From: Watersipora subatra
Taxonomy: Eukaryota; Bryozoa; Gymnolaemata; Cheilostomatida; Watersiporidae
Assembly (NCBI RefSeq): GCF_963576615.1
Contig: NC_088711.1
Span: forward strand, 1,550,001-1,614,000
Length of the DNA stretch: 64,000 nucleotides
Direction: 5' to 3'
Shown here: piece after piece, positions 33,230 through 42,700 of the stretch
How the letters are laid out: each line of letters opens with the position of its first letter
How positions within the stretch are numbered: the first letter of the stretch is position 1
Position numbers and translations under genes: made by a program
Notes under the pieces: generated by a model
Told to the model about the DNA's origin: nothing
The model's database searches: none
What the model saw: the letters and a program-made list of their open reading frames with translations, nothing else

Positions 33230-36200
33230 ATGGAGAAATCACAAGTCCAAGAAGAGGAGAAATTGTTGAGTATAAAGGAGCATGTCTTTAGTGACTGTCA
33301 GATAGCTGAGCCATTTTCTTTCATTTCTATTGTATATGTAGGTAGAATGTTTATGCATAATTAGTATTTGGTGTTAGAATGTTAAACCGCAAAGTAATAG
33401 TACAGGCTTTTGGGATTCAGTCAAAGTGGCTTTTGCAAGGCATGAGAATCAGTTTCAAGAATTACAAAATGCAGTTCATGCAAAGAGGTTCAGTGTTTTT
33501 AGGTCTATTGCTTCTGCAACAGTATGCTGCAATGCATCAATTGCCTGTTTATTGGTTTGAGCTATCCACATTGACCACAACCATTGCATCGCAGCAAGCA
33601 GCTTTTTAAAACTGTAACCACAAACTCTAATGAAATGTGTGGCAAACAAGTGAAAGGCATCTAATGGATGCATAGATGCAAAGGGCAAGTGTAACAGAGA
33701 CGTTCGTTAGTATTACACACGATATAGTAGCTCAGAGATACACCAAGTAGAGTAAAAGATAAGATATTCAATCAGAACTTGTCTTACTAGTTTAACAGTT
33801 TAAAAACAGTAGAGGAAATTGTGACATGGTCATCAATGTTAAAACTGAAAAATTTTCAGAATATTGGTTCAAACCAGCATTATAGTATAAGTAGATTATG
33901 ACAGGTAAACTGTCGAAACATGTCATATAACAAGTTGTCTGCTCTTTCATTTATGATCGTTGGAGAAAAGAGAAAGTAATTTCTAATTTAGTGCTTTAAA
34001 TTTGTATTAGTATAAACAATAACAACACAGATATGTTGCAAATGATATATTATATGATTGTTTGTGATGCATTGATGACATGTCCACCAAGAGTTAGATA
34101 AACCTGTCACAAACATCTCTTTACTACTGATTCTAAGGTTGTCTAGCAGTGTAGTTATGGTGTCAGCAGTGTAGTTATGATGTCAGCAGTGTAGTTATGA
34201 TGACAGCAGTGTAGTTATGATGTCAGCAGTGTAGTTATGATGTCAGCAGTGTAGTTATGATGTCAGCAGTGTAGTTATAATGTCAGCAGTGAAGTTATGA
34301 TGTCAGCAGTGTAGTTATGGTGTCAGCAGTGTAGTTATGATGTCAGCAGTGTAGTCATGATGTCAGCAGTGTAGTTATGATGTCAGCAGTGTAGTTATGG
34401 TGTCAGCAGTGTAGTTATAATGTCAGCAGTGAAGTTATGATGTCAGCAGTGTAGTTATGGTGTCAGCAGTGTAGTTATGATGTCAGCAGTGTAGTCATGA
34501 TGTCAGCAGTGTAGTTATGATGTCAGCAGTGTAGTTATAATGTCAGCAGTGAAGTTATGATGTCAGCAGTGTAGTCATGATGTCAGCAGTGTAGTTATGG
34601 TGTCAGCAGTGTAGTTATGATGTCAGCAGTGTAGTTATGGTGTCAGCAGTGTAGTTTTGATGTCAGCAGTGTAGTTATGGTGTCAGCAGTGTAGTCATGA
34701 TGTCAGCAGTGTAGTTATGATGTCAGCAGTGTAGTTATAATGTCAGCAGTGAAGTTATGATGTCAGCAGTGTAGTTATGGTGTCAGCAGTGTAGTCATGA
34801 TGTCAGCAGTGTAGTTATGGTGTCAGCAGTGTAGTCATGATGTCAGCAGTGTAGTTATGGTGTCAGCAGTGTAGTTATGATGTCAGCAGTGTAGTTAATG
34901 ATGTCAGCAGTGTAGTTATGATGACAGCAGTGTAGCTATGATGTCAATAGCACGCTAACACTCTAGATGAGCAGCAGGCGCTACTAGAATATTCATGAAG
35001 ACCATGTCGTGTAATTGTAGTTTCCTATACTGATGTCTCTGGTCAGTCTGAGAGTTCTCTTAGATATTCAGTAAACCAGAGCAATGCCATCAGTCTCGCT
35101 AACCATCAGTGAAGATGATTAGCTGAATTAGAGCTTTAGGCCTGTAAGTACTACGCAAAATTTTTGGCTTTTCGAGAAAAATGGTGTTATGCAAATTGCT
35201 TCAAATTATGCGAATTGTGGTTTGCACCTGGTATTTCATATGGGTATGCTATAATGCTTGCATATGCTGTATGCAGTACTGCATTGATTGCAGATGTGAT
35301 ATTTAACCACTATATATATATAGTACATATAGCTTTGCTACTCGTGATTTTATAGGGCAATACTAGCTAGCTAGCTGCGCAAGCGTGGAAGCCTCTCCTA
35401 TCATAGGTTGATTTCAGTGACGATGCAATTGTTTTGGATAGTGTGCCGAGGGCTGCAAACACAGCTCATTACGCTCCTATGAACCATAGTAGCAGGTTGA
35501 CCAAATTACCTCGATTTAAACATAATGTCAAGGTAAGTGTCTAATCAAGCCCTGAATATCATTATTGCAAGTTCTTTTCTTTACTGAGCAAATTGCTTAC
35601 TAATTTAATACTAAGTAACGCAGTCAGTTGCACTTGCCACAATGCTTGGGAGTAACTCCTGCTGTACTGAGATAAGCACCGTGTCAAGTCGTGGCTTCGT
35701 CAACTGTTATTACTGTGTTATGGCTTGTTACAGCTGACACGAAATACAAGCCATCAAATTTGATGCTAAGGCGCAACAACTGGCCTCATTCTATGCGGCA
35801 TGTGAAACATGCGGATTATGCGAGTCATGGAAACATAGTGATTGTGTTCTAGAAAGTGTATAAACTTGTTTCCTATTGATGCAAAGCAAACTAATATTTT
35901 CAGGAGAGCTGGATTGATGGATTTTGTGAAAGGCTATCAGCTGCTGAAAGACGAAGAGCAAATTACTATGTTAAGAAAACTGCAATACAAGGCAATGCTC
36001 TGTGAGATGATCAATCGACAGCGACAGGAGGTCATGAATCAACGGCGGCAGGAGGTTCAGCTTTTGCTGCAACGGAAAAAGGATAGGGAGACGTTATTAG
36101 CGGAAAAAGGTGAGGTATTCTTTTTCGTTGGGTCTCCGTATTCTTATCGTTAAGACCAATTTTTTAAAGAGTAAAGAAATGGAAAGTTGCAAAGTTTCTA

Positions 36201-36659
36201 ATTGAACTGTAAGTTTATAAATCGTTTTGTTGCAGAATGGACAGAGGAACTGATAGCTCGGCTGACTCTTTACAAACGTGAACTAGGTGAGCAGTAAACA
36301 ATAATATTCGCTGCCAGCCTTTATAATGTGGCGTTTGCTGCCAGCCATGTAGGTACATATTATAGAATGGCGTTTGCTGCCAGCCATGTAGGTACATATT
36401 ATAGAGTAGTGTTCACTGCCAGCCATGTAGGTATTATAGAGTGGTATTTGCTGCCATCGGGTTTCTTTTATTGAACTTGGAAGTCAATAATGAAAGCAAA
36501 TCTAACGTTCCACATACTAAGCTTGCATGTCTTGCAGATGATGCACTCACCATGACAACAATCACGACCTCAGCAGAGCAGTGTTCAGAAGACTTCAACA
36601 CTCACCAGACACCTGTTGCTGATGATCAGCTGCCTATTGTCACGGAGGACAAAACATAA
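33230..36659 (+). CDS. Unrecognised 219-residue coiled-coil protein
   Basis: Six exons join with matching phases: 33230-33290, 35021-35108, 35418-35532, 35887-36109, 36236-36286 and 36538-36659 (TAA at 36657). The start ATCCATGG has a good context. The first exon gives MEKSQVQEEEKLLSIKEHVF. Exons 2-3 give a serine/asparagine-rich linker ending LTKLPRFKHNVK. Exon 4 is the core and clearly coding: GLMDFVKGYQLLKDEEQITM, then CEMINRQRQEVMNQRRQEVQ, a long charged helix. Exon 5 adds EWTEELIARLTLYKREL. The last exon is a polar tail ending DDQLPIVTEDKT. The exon 4 acceptor (GATGCAAAG) is weak; it was chosen because the stronger nearby TTTTCAG breaks the phase. Intron 1 holds a 20-bp minisatellite. 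Function is unknown; the shape would suit a cytoskeletal or ciliary protein. Confidence 0.55.
33291..34135. other. Intron 1 left part, no exon seen
   Basis: Overlapping open frames at 33379-33609 (+) and 33476-33688 (-) contradict each other and show no splice support. Confidence 0.35.
34138..34950. repeat. 20-bp minisatellite, about 40 copies
   Basis: Unit GTAGTTATGATGTCAGCAGT. Variants (GAAGTTATGA, GTAGTCATGA, GTTATAATG, GTTATGGTG) recur in fixed order, so blocks of several units were copied together. Confidence 0.94.
36305..36455. repeat. About 43-bp tandem repeat in the last intron, 4 copies
   Basis: Unit GCTGCCAGCCATGTAGGTAC plus ATATTATAGARTGGYGTTT. Confidence 0.85.
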
Positions 36660-36816
36660 CTGCTCTATATCCTCACCTCTAACTGACCCCCATAAACCCT
36701 AAACTGATCCACCAAACCACACCCTATACAGAACTACACCCAACAGAGTCAGCTCCTCCAGATGACATTCCAATATTGTGAAATGATGACATCGTATTGT
36801 GCTTGAAATAATGCTA

Positions 36817-37090
36817 GCCACCAACATTGGTCAGCCTCTGTCGCCGTCTCTTCTAGAGCCTCCTGCAAGAATTCTTGTTGGAGAATTGCTAAATGCTGAG
36901 TCCCTCCGAGAAGCTGGCACCTTGTCGTGGTGGAGGGCTTAATTGAGGTAAAACTCCAAGATTTGGAGTTTTACCTCTACGAAGACCAGCTTGCATTCCT
37001 TAATTTTCACTCAGCATTTAGCAATGGCAACAAGAATAAGTAGCAGGAGGCAGGTTAGACAAAGACAAGTGGCTAGTCAATGTTGGTGCA
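36817..37090. repeat. Inverted repeat (foldback) around the ribozyme
   Basis: The left arm, 36817-36900, ends GAATTGCTAAATGCTGAG. The right arm, 37010-37090, begins CTCAGCATTTAGCAATGG. Arms share CCTCCTGC, ATTCTTGTTG and CCAACATTG blocks in reverse order with some mismatches. Weaker symmetry (AAATGATGACAT) continues to about 36745 and 37160. The 109-base spacer carries the HDV-like ribozyme. It may be a small foldback transposon or a head-to-head insertion of one element. Confidence 0.75.
36901..36992 (+). ncRNA. HDV-like self-cleaving ribozyme
   Basis: All parts of the nested double pseudoknot occur in the right order. P1: 36901-36907 with 36932-36938, six perfect pairs plus one mismatch at the cleavage-site position. 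P2: AAGCTGG (36911-36917) with CCAGCTT (36986-36992), seven perfect pairs. P3: ACC (36919-36921) with GGT (36929-36931), closing loop L3 TTGTCGT. P4: 13 perfect pairs, 36945-36957 with 36965-36977. J4/2: TACGAAGA (36978-36985), including a C followed by GAA at the position of the catalytic cytosine. The known family is used by several non-LTR retrotransposons to free their 5' ends. The first P1 base is T where a G is usual, so this copy may cleave weakly. No P1.1 G-C pair is obvious. Confidence 0.75.
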
Positions 37091-37230
37091 AGTTTATTTG
37101 TTGCTGATGCTATGTCATCATTTGGCAATTTGTATGTTGCTGCTGGAATGCAGCTAAACTCTAAAAAAACCACCAGTAACAATGTTGAACTCCTCAAGCT
37201 TCTTCCTGTCCTTGGAAATTTGACGTAATC

Positions 37231-37236
37231 AATAAA
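37231..37236 (+). terminator. AATAAA, first canonical signal after the 36659 stop
   Basis: I saw no earlier AATAAA between 36660 and here. If it is used, the ribozyme and its inverted repeat lie in the 3' UTR of the 33.2-36.7 kb gene. Confidence 0.4.
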
Positions 37237-37505
37237 ATCTTGTCCGTTCTCACATATCCTTTGAAAGTATCATTTTTATGTTCTCTAGCAATTCGTGTTA
37301 TATAAGTTACACTTGCGGTTTTCCTATTTTATGCTTTCATTGACAGCTTAATAAATGATTTATAGTAAATGGTAAATTTGCTCGTTCTTCTTTCACCATA
37401 AGAAAGTTACACTTCTAAAGAAGCAATACAAACCAATTTACCTATAGGACGTAGTGTACACTAGCTGACTTAATGTAGAAAATGGTGGAAAATGGGTATC
37501 GGTAG

Positions 37506-37688
37506 AATAGCTGTCGTCAGCTAGTTTCACTATGGCTTCAAAAGGACGATCCTCTTGTTAAAGGTAAAATATATAAACTGGAACAACGATATAAACAATT
37601 GAGCGATCTTGTCTGGCTTAGCCTGAGAGAATTGATAAACTTAGTCAATCCTTCCGAGACTTCCATTCAACATAAAACTTTCGGTTAG
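37506..37688 (+). CDS. Orphan coding-like frame, possible terminal exon
   Basis: A 60-codon frame opens after an in-frame stop and ends at TAG 37686. It has no ATG of its own in frame. The peptide QKDDPLVKGKIYKLEQRYKQ followed by LSDLVWLSLRELINLVNPSE is helical, charged and uses a balanced codon set. Possible acceptors lie at GTCGTCAG (37520) and TCGGTAG (37505). It sits between two coiled-coil genes and could be a terminal exon of a gene whose other exons I could not place, or an exon of the 39.7-kb gene. It could also be chance. Confidence 0.3.
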   Translation, partial: NSCRQLVSLWLQKDDPLVKGKIYKLEQRYKQLSDLVWLSLRELINLVNPSETSIQHKTFG

Positions 37689-38084
37689 AAGTATTATAAG
37701 GATATTAAGGTAGGAGTGTCTGATTGCACACACGCTCTAAAACAACTATACTAGAGAAACTGTCTACAACATTTACTGCTTGCAAACCTGTTTGTCTATC
37801 AGTCACACCTAGACTCATATAAATGCCTCAATTGGCTGTAGCCCTAGCTCCAAGAGATTAGTCCCGGTAGAGTTGACTCTGGCACTATAACCGTGATATT
37901 ACGTCTCTTCTTTTATCTTCTCCTTAGTTCTGCATAACAAAGCAGCTAAACTTATATGTTCTTGACCTATTAGTGTCACAAAAAATTCTTAGCTAAACTA
38001 ATTAAACTTGCAGTGCAGAATCAATGGCCAGCTCATACTGTTGCTAGCATAAAATACAAGTAAAGCATACCTTGCTTGCCTTCT

Positions 38085-38275
38085 AGTTGGTGAATAGTAA
38101 TAGCAGGTACTCATCCAGCCTGCTAGCTGGTGAATAGTAATAGCAGGTACTCATCCAGCCTGCTAGCTGGTTAATAGTAATAGCAGGTACTCGTCCAGCT
38201 TGCTAGCTGGTGAATAGTAATAACAGGTACTCATCTAGCCTGCTAGCTGATGAATAGTAATAGCAGATACTTATC
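38085..38275. repeat. 40-bp tandem repeat, 5 copies
   Basis: Unit GCTAGCTGGTGAATAGTAAT plus AGCAGGTACTCATCCAGCCT. Confidence 0.92.
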
Positions 38276-38369
38276 CAGGTTGTGTGATTTGCCGCTGGTC
38301 TTCTGAGTAGTGTAATATCTTCTACTAGAATTGATGCCCCCAGATTATTACTAACAATAGTGCGGCTAT

Positions 38370-38545
38370 TCTTACAGCTACTCATTCCGCTTTTACTATT
38401 ACTGCAACTATTTCTACTACTATTACCTCTACTATTACTGTCTTTACTATTGATATTACTGACACTACTGGTACTACTGCTGTTACTACTGCTGGTACTA
38501 CTACTACTGGCACTATTACCATTGCTACTACTAGTGTTGCCACTA
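38370..38545. repeat. CTACTA/TTACTG trinucleotide-like tract
   Basis: Degenerate ACTACTATTACTG-type triplets give a leucine-only plus frame and a valine-rich minus frame. It is low-complexity DNA and not a gene. Confidence 0.8.
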
Positions 38546-38853
38546 CATTCGTAATGCGGTCCAGATTCATCTTACAGTGAAACATCACTGCCAATGGCTT
38601 CTCCATGCAAAATGACAAATGATGGATAAGACACATATAATAGTGCAATATAACACTTGCGCAATAGCATGGACATTTTACAGAGACAGCGCTACACTCC
38701 TGTCAATGTATTAGCCAGTAGCTAGTTTTAGTACGTGCTGCATGAATTGCCTGCTATATCAATTTGCCTGTCATCAATTGGAGCCTGTAAGTTTCAGTGT
38801 TGTGAAGAGTAAAACTTGATTTTCCTATATCTGCTAAGCCTTCATATGTCCCA

Positions 38854-39135
38854 TCAGTTCATGGTGAGGATATCATGAAATGTCAAAGCATTCCTATTCT
38901 TATTGATCTTATCGAGTACAAATTTAGGTTGTTCACTGATTTCATTGACACACTGCTCTGCTGTTGCATTGTTAATCATAATCCCTGACATTGCGAAGCA
39001 AAACATTAATAGAGTGCATAGTACTAGCTGATACTCGTAGGGTAGAAGAAGAAATACGATTATGATAGGCACAGAATCGTAAGTATTTAGTTTATTTATC
39101 CAAGCAGTAGTACGAGGCATAACGATTCTACTCAT
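38854..39135 (-). CDS. Doubtful 93-codon frame with a hydrophobic segment
   Basis: An uninterrupted minus frame starts MSRIVMPRTTAWINKLN, runs through a hydrophobic stretch (IIIVFLLLPYEYQLVLCTLL) and ends in a polar region (QCVNEISEQPKFVLDKINKN). The layout of one membrane segment and a soluble tail is plausible for a small membrane protein, but no homologue or polyadenylation signal is recognised. Confidence 0.2.
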   Translation of the reverse strand: MSRIVMPRTTAWINKLNTYDSVPIIIVFLLLPYEYQLVLCTLLMFCFAMSGIMINNATAEQCVNEISEQPKFVLDKINKNRNALTFHDILTMN

Positions 39136-39708
39136 CTCAGAAAAGTATGAGTCAATCTAACTTTGTGCAACTGATCTATAATCATTTTCATAAATTCAAT
39201 GGATCACTGGACGATAACTAGGCTTGGTTCCCGCATAGAATCAGGCTACAAGGAAGTCGTGTACAAGTACTCTCAAACAGGCTGATTACTCAGCGAGCTG
39301 ATGAAATACAAAAACCAGTTTGAACTGGTTGAATATAGGAATGGGGAATTCCCCAGCTTAGGAACTTTCTATGCGGACTTTCCAACAATGAATATTCCTC
39401 CTTTGACCTTTCCAACAAGAAATCCAAAAAATTGTATCTGTCACTAACAGGTAAGTGTAATAACTCTCTTGCTATTCGTAGTCATATATATTTCGAGGTT
39501 ACTTTGGTCAGGGCTTATTATTGTAAGTAGAACTGACAAGACTGCCTTTATAGAGTAACTTCGCTATCAGCCATCTTCCTACAGGTTCTTTATTCCTTCA
39601 ATTTCTATCATCAGCATACACTTTATACATTTGTTTAAACTCGTGTATCAAGGTATACAAGGGTTCATTGTTACCAATCATCTATTCACCAACCTCATTG
39701 TCACTAGG

Positions 39709-42700
39709 ATGAGCTCAGCTCCTGCAGACAGTCTAAACTCTTTCGACTTGTTCACAAACCTTGGGCGAAAAAATTTCTCAACAACCAACTGTAGCGAGGA
39801 GAGTGTGAGACAAGCAGCATTACTAGTCGACAGCTTTCAGCCAGATAGTTTTTGGCAGCAACAGGAGAATGTTGGCTCCGCTGTCAGTGAGTCTGGTGAG
39901 TAGATATCCACAGACTGTTCAATGGTTACTGTCAGTAGGCTGAAAGTATAGCAACCCTTTATAATTTACTGGAAAGGTTTTGCCTGTAACTTGTAGATCT
40001 CGATGACCAAATTATAGCCCTAGAGCAGTTGTATCAAGCTCAGACTATCTTCTTGGCTGGAAAGGCTGAAACTGTTGCAGCTCTACGATACGACACTGAA
40101 GAGAATCAGAAGGCTATTGAAGGTACACAGTCTAAACCAGTTGCTCTATATTCCCATACTCTTTAAGCTGGTGTTAACTCTTTCACCATTTCTTGAAAAC
40201 CGCTTCGTATTTAATCTAATTTCTGGCGATTCACTGATTAGACTATCGTGTAAAGCAGTGTGATAACTTGTGAAGGTTTTAGAATAGTTTATAATATATA
40301 TAGTTCATAACCAATGATTACCATGTGTCTGTCTATGACTACTATATGTATATATCTATGATTACCATGTGTATGTCTATGACTACTATATGTATATATC
40401 TATGATTACCATGTCTATGTCTATGATTACTATATGTATATATCTACAACTACCATATATATGTCTATAACTACTATATGTATATATCTATGATTATCAT
40501 GTGTATGTCTATGATTACTATATGTATATGTCTATGATTACCATGTGTGTGTTTATAACAACTATCTGCCTATGTTATGAGAACTGCCTAGTTCCCACGC
40601 TAACACCATCATGTCAAGTTGCTATTCGTAGTGTTAGTATCTCTACTTGTCAAGTTTGGGTTAGTAGAGCTATTGTTACTCATGTTCAGCTTACAGAGTT
40701 ATACCAATGACAGCCAGCAGTGACCATAACTCTGGGTTCCAGTTGCACTGCTACAAGTTGTGTTAAAATGACCACATGTAACTAAGTCATTTACTACGGA
40801 CTACAGAAAAAAACTTACTTTTTTCCTTTCAACTAGCGAATTTTCAAAGTGTTCCCTTTTTTTAAACCAATATATTAGTATCCTCCTAATGATTTGTACA
40901 GAATCCCCTCTTACTAGTAGTTGCAGTTGTTCTCTCATTGATTGCAATTACCATAAATACCCGTGTATAGGACGATACCATGTATAGGACGCAGTGGATA
41001 CTTGACCCCAAAACGATGGAAAACTGTGGAACTGTGTATAGGACGTATCCTAATTTTAGTCCTAAATTTCTATTAATTTTTATAGAAACGGTAGTGTTTC
41101 ATATAAACCTTCATGAAATTATTCGACGAATGTCAAATGATCTCACAAAATCATTCGGCATTTGTCATGTCGAATGATTGGATGACATGTTTTAAGGAAA
41201 AGTTTTTGCTCCAACGAGAGTCAAATACTACTCCATGATTGGTTGATTTTACAATTCCATGTACATATTACATGAATACTTACATGTGTAAATATTCTAC
41301 CTATTACCGCTAGTTTTAAAGATAGCAGTTCATTAGTACCCTTCTACATGGCAAAGACAACACGACAGAGTTATACTTCAAAGTTTGAAATGGAAGTGAT
41401 CAAGTATGCGAAAGAACATGGGAACCGAGCAGCTGAGCGGCAATTTGGTATGACAGAATGTGCGATCAGAAAATGGAGAAAAGCCGAAAGTGCTATCGAA
41501 GAAATGCAAAAGGTGAAGAGGGCGAACAGAGGCTCGAAGGCTCACCACCCTAACCTAGAAAAGGCGCTCGCTCATTAAATAGATTCAAGATACTCGTCAA
41601 GAGTGCTTAGGGGTCAGCACCACCACCATTCACTTACAGGCTCTAAGATTTGCAAAATAGCCAAGCATTGCAGAATTCAAGGTGTCGATGAACTGGTGCA
41701 GGAGATTCTTTGAAAGAAGTAACCTATCAATAAAATGAAGAACTACCATTAGTCAGCGACTACCCAGCAACCACGAAGAGTTATTAATGAAATTTCAAAG
41801 TTATGTAATCATGATGCGCCAAAAATATGACTTACAACATGAGCCAGACTGGAAACGCCGACCAAACTCCGCTGACATTCGACCTGCCATCCGATACCAC
41901 AGTAAACATTAAAGGCGCAAGGTCTGTCACTATGCGATCGACTGGAAATGAAAAGAATCGGTTCACCGTGATGCTTGGTTGTATGGCTGTTGGCACAAAG
42001 TTACCACCGTACATTGTCTTCAAGAGGAAAACCATGTCCAAAGACAGTTCCCGAGTGGTGTGATAGTCAGGGTGCAAAAACTAGGATGGTTCAATGACAG
42101 CCTAATAGACAACTGGCTGAAAACAGTATAGATGAAACGCAAAGGTGGTCTGGAGAAACATCAATCGATGCTGATGTTAGACGCCTTTCGATGTCATACA
42201 ACCAACAATGTTAAATCAAAATTGAAGCGGCACTATATAAACCTCGCCGGCATGACCAGTATTCTGCAGCTGACGGATGTCGTTGTGAATAAGCCGTTCA
42301 AAGCAACATTAACGCAGAAATGGGCCAAATTGATGATTAATGGTCATCATACTTCCACCAAGGGCAGCAACATGAGAAAAGTCGACATGCCTATGGTCTG
42401 CCAATGGATAGTAGACGCCTGGAAAGAATTGCCAATCAAAACCGTGGTGAAGGGATTCAAGAAATGTTCTATCATGAACATGTTAGGTGGCACGAAAGAC
42501 GATATTCTCCGGATGGACGATCCAGACAACGATGATGACGACGAAGGGGAGGAAGAGCTGGACTATCATGATGATTGCACAACACAACAGGATTGGCTGC
42601 TTTGTTGAATGATGACAGTGACGACGAGGATAAATATTGATGAATAAGTAAGTATTTGATGTAAGTTTGAAATTTTTATAATAAATTTTTGATATTAAGA

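Noticed and set aside
33379-33688. Opposed 70-76-codon frames in intron 1 of the 33.2-kb gene
   Set aside because: They contradict each other on opposite strands and neither has splice or family support.
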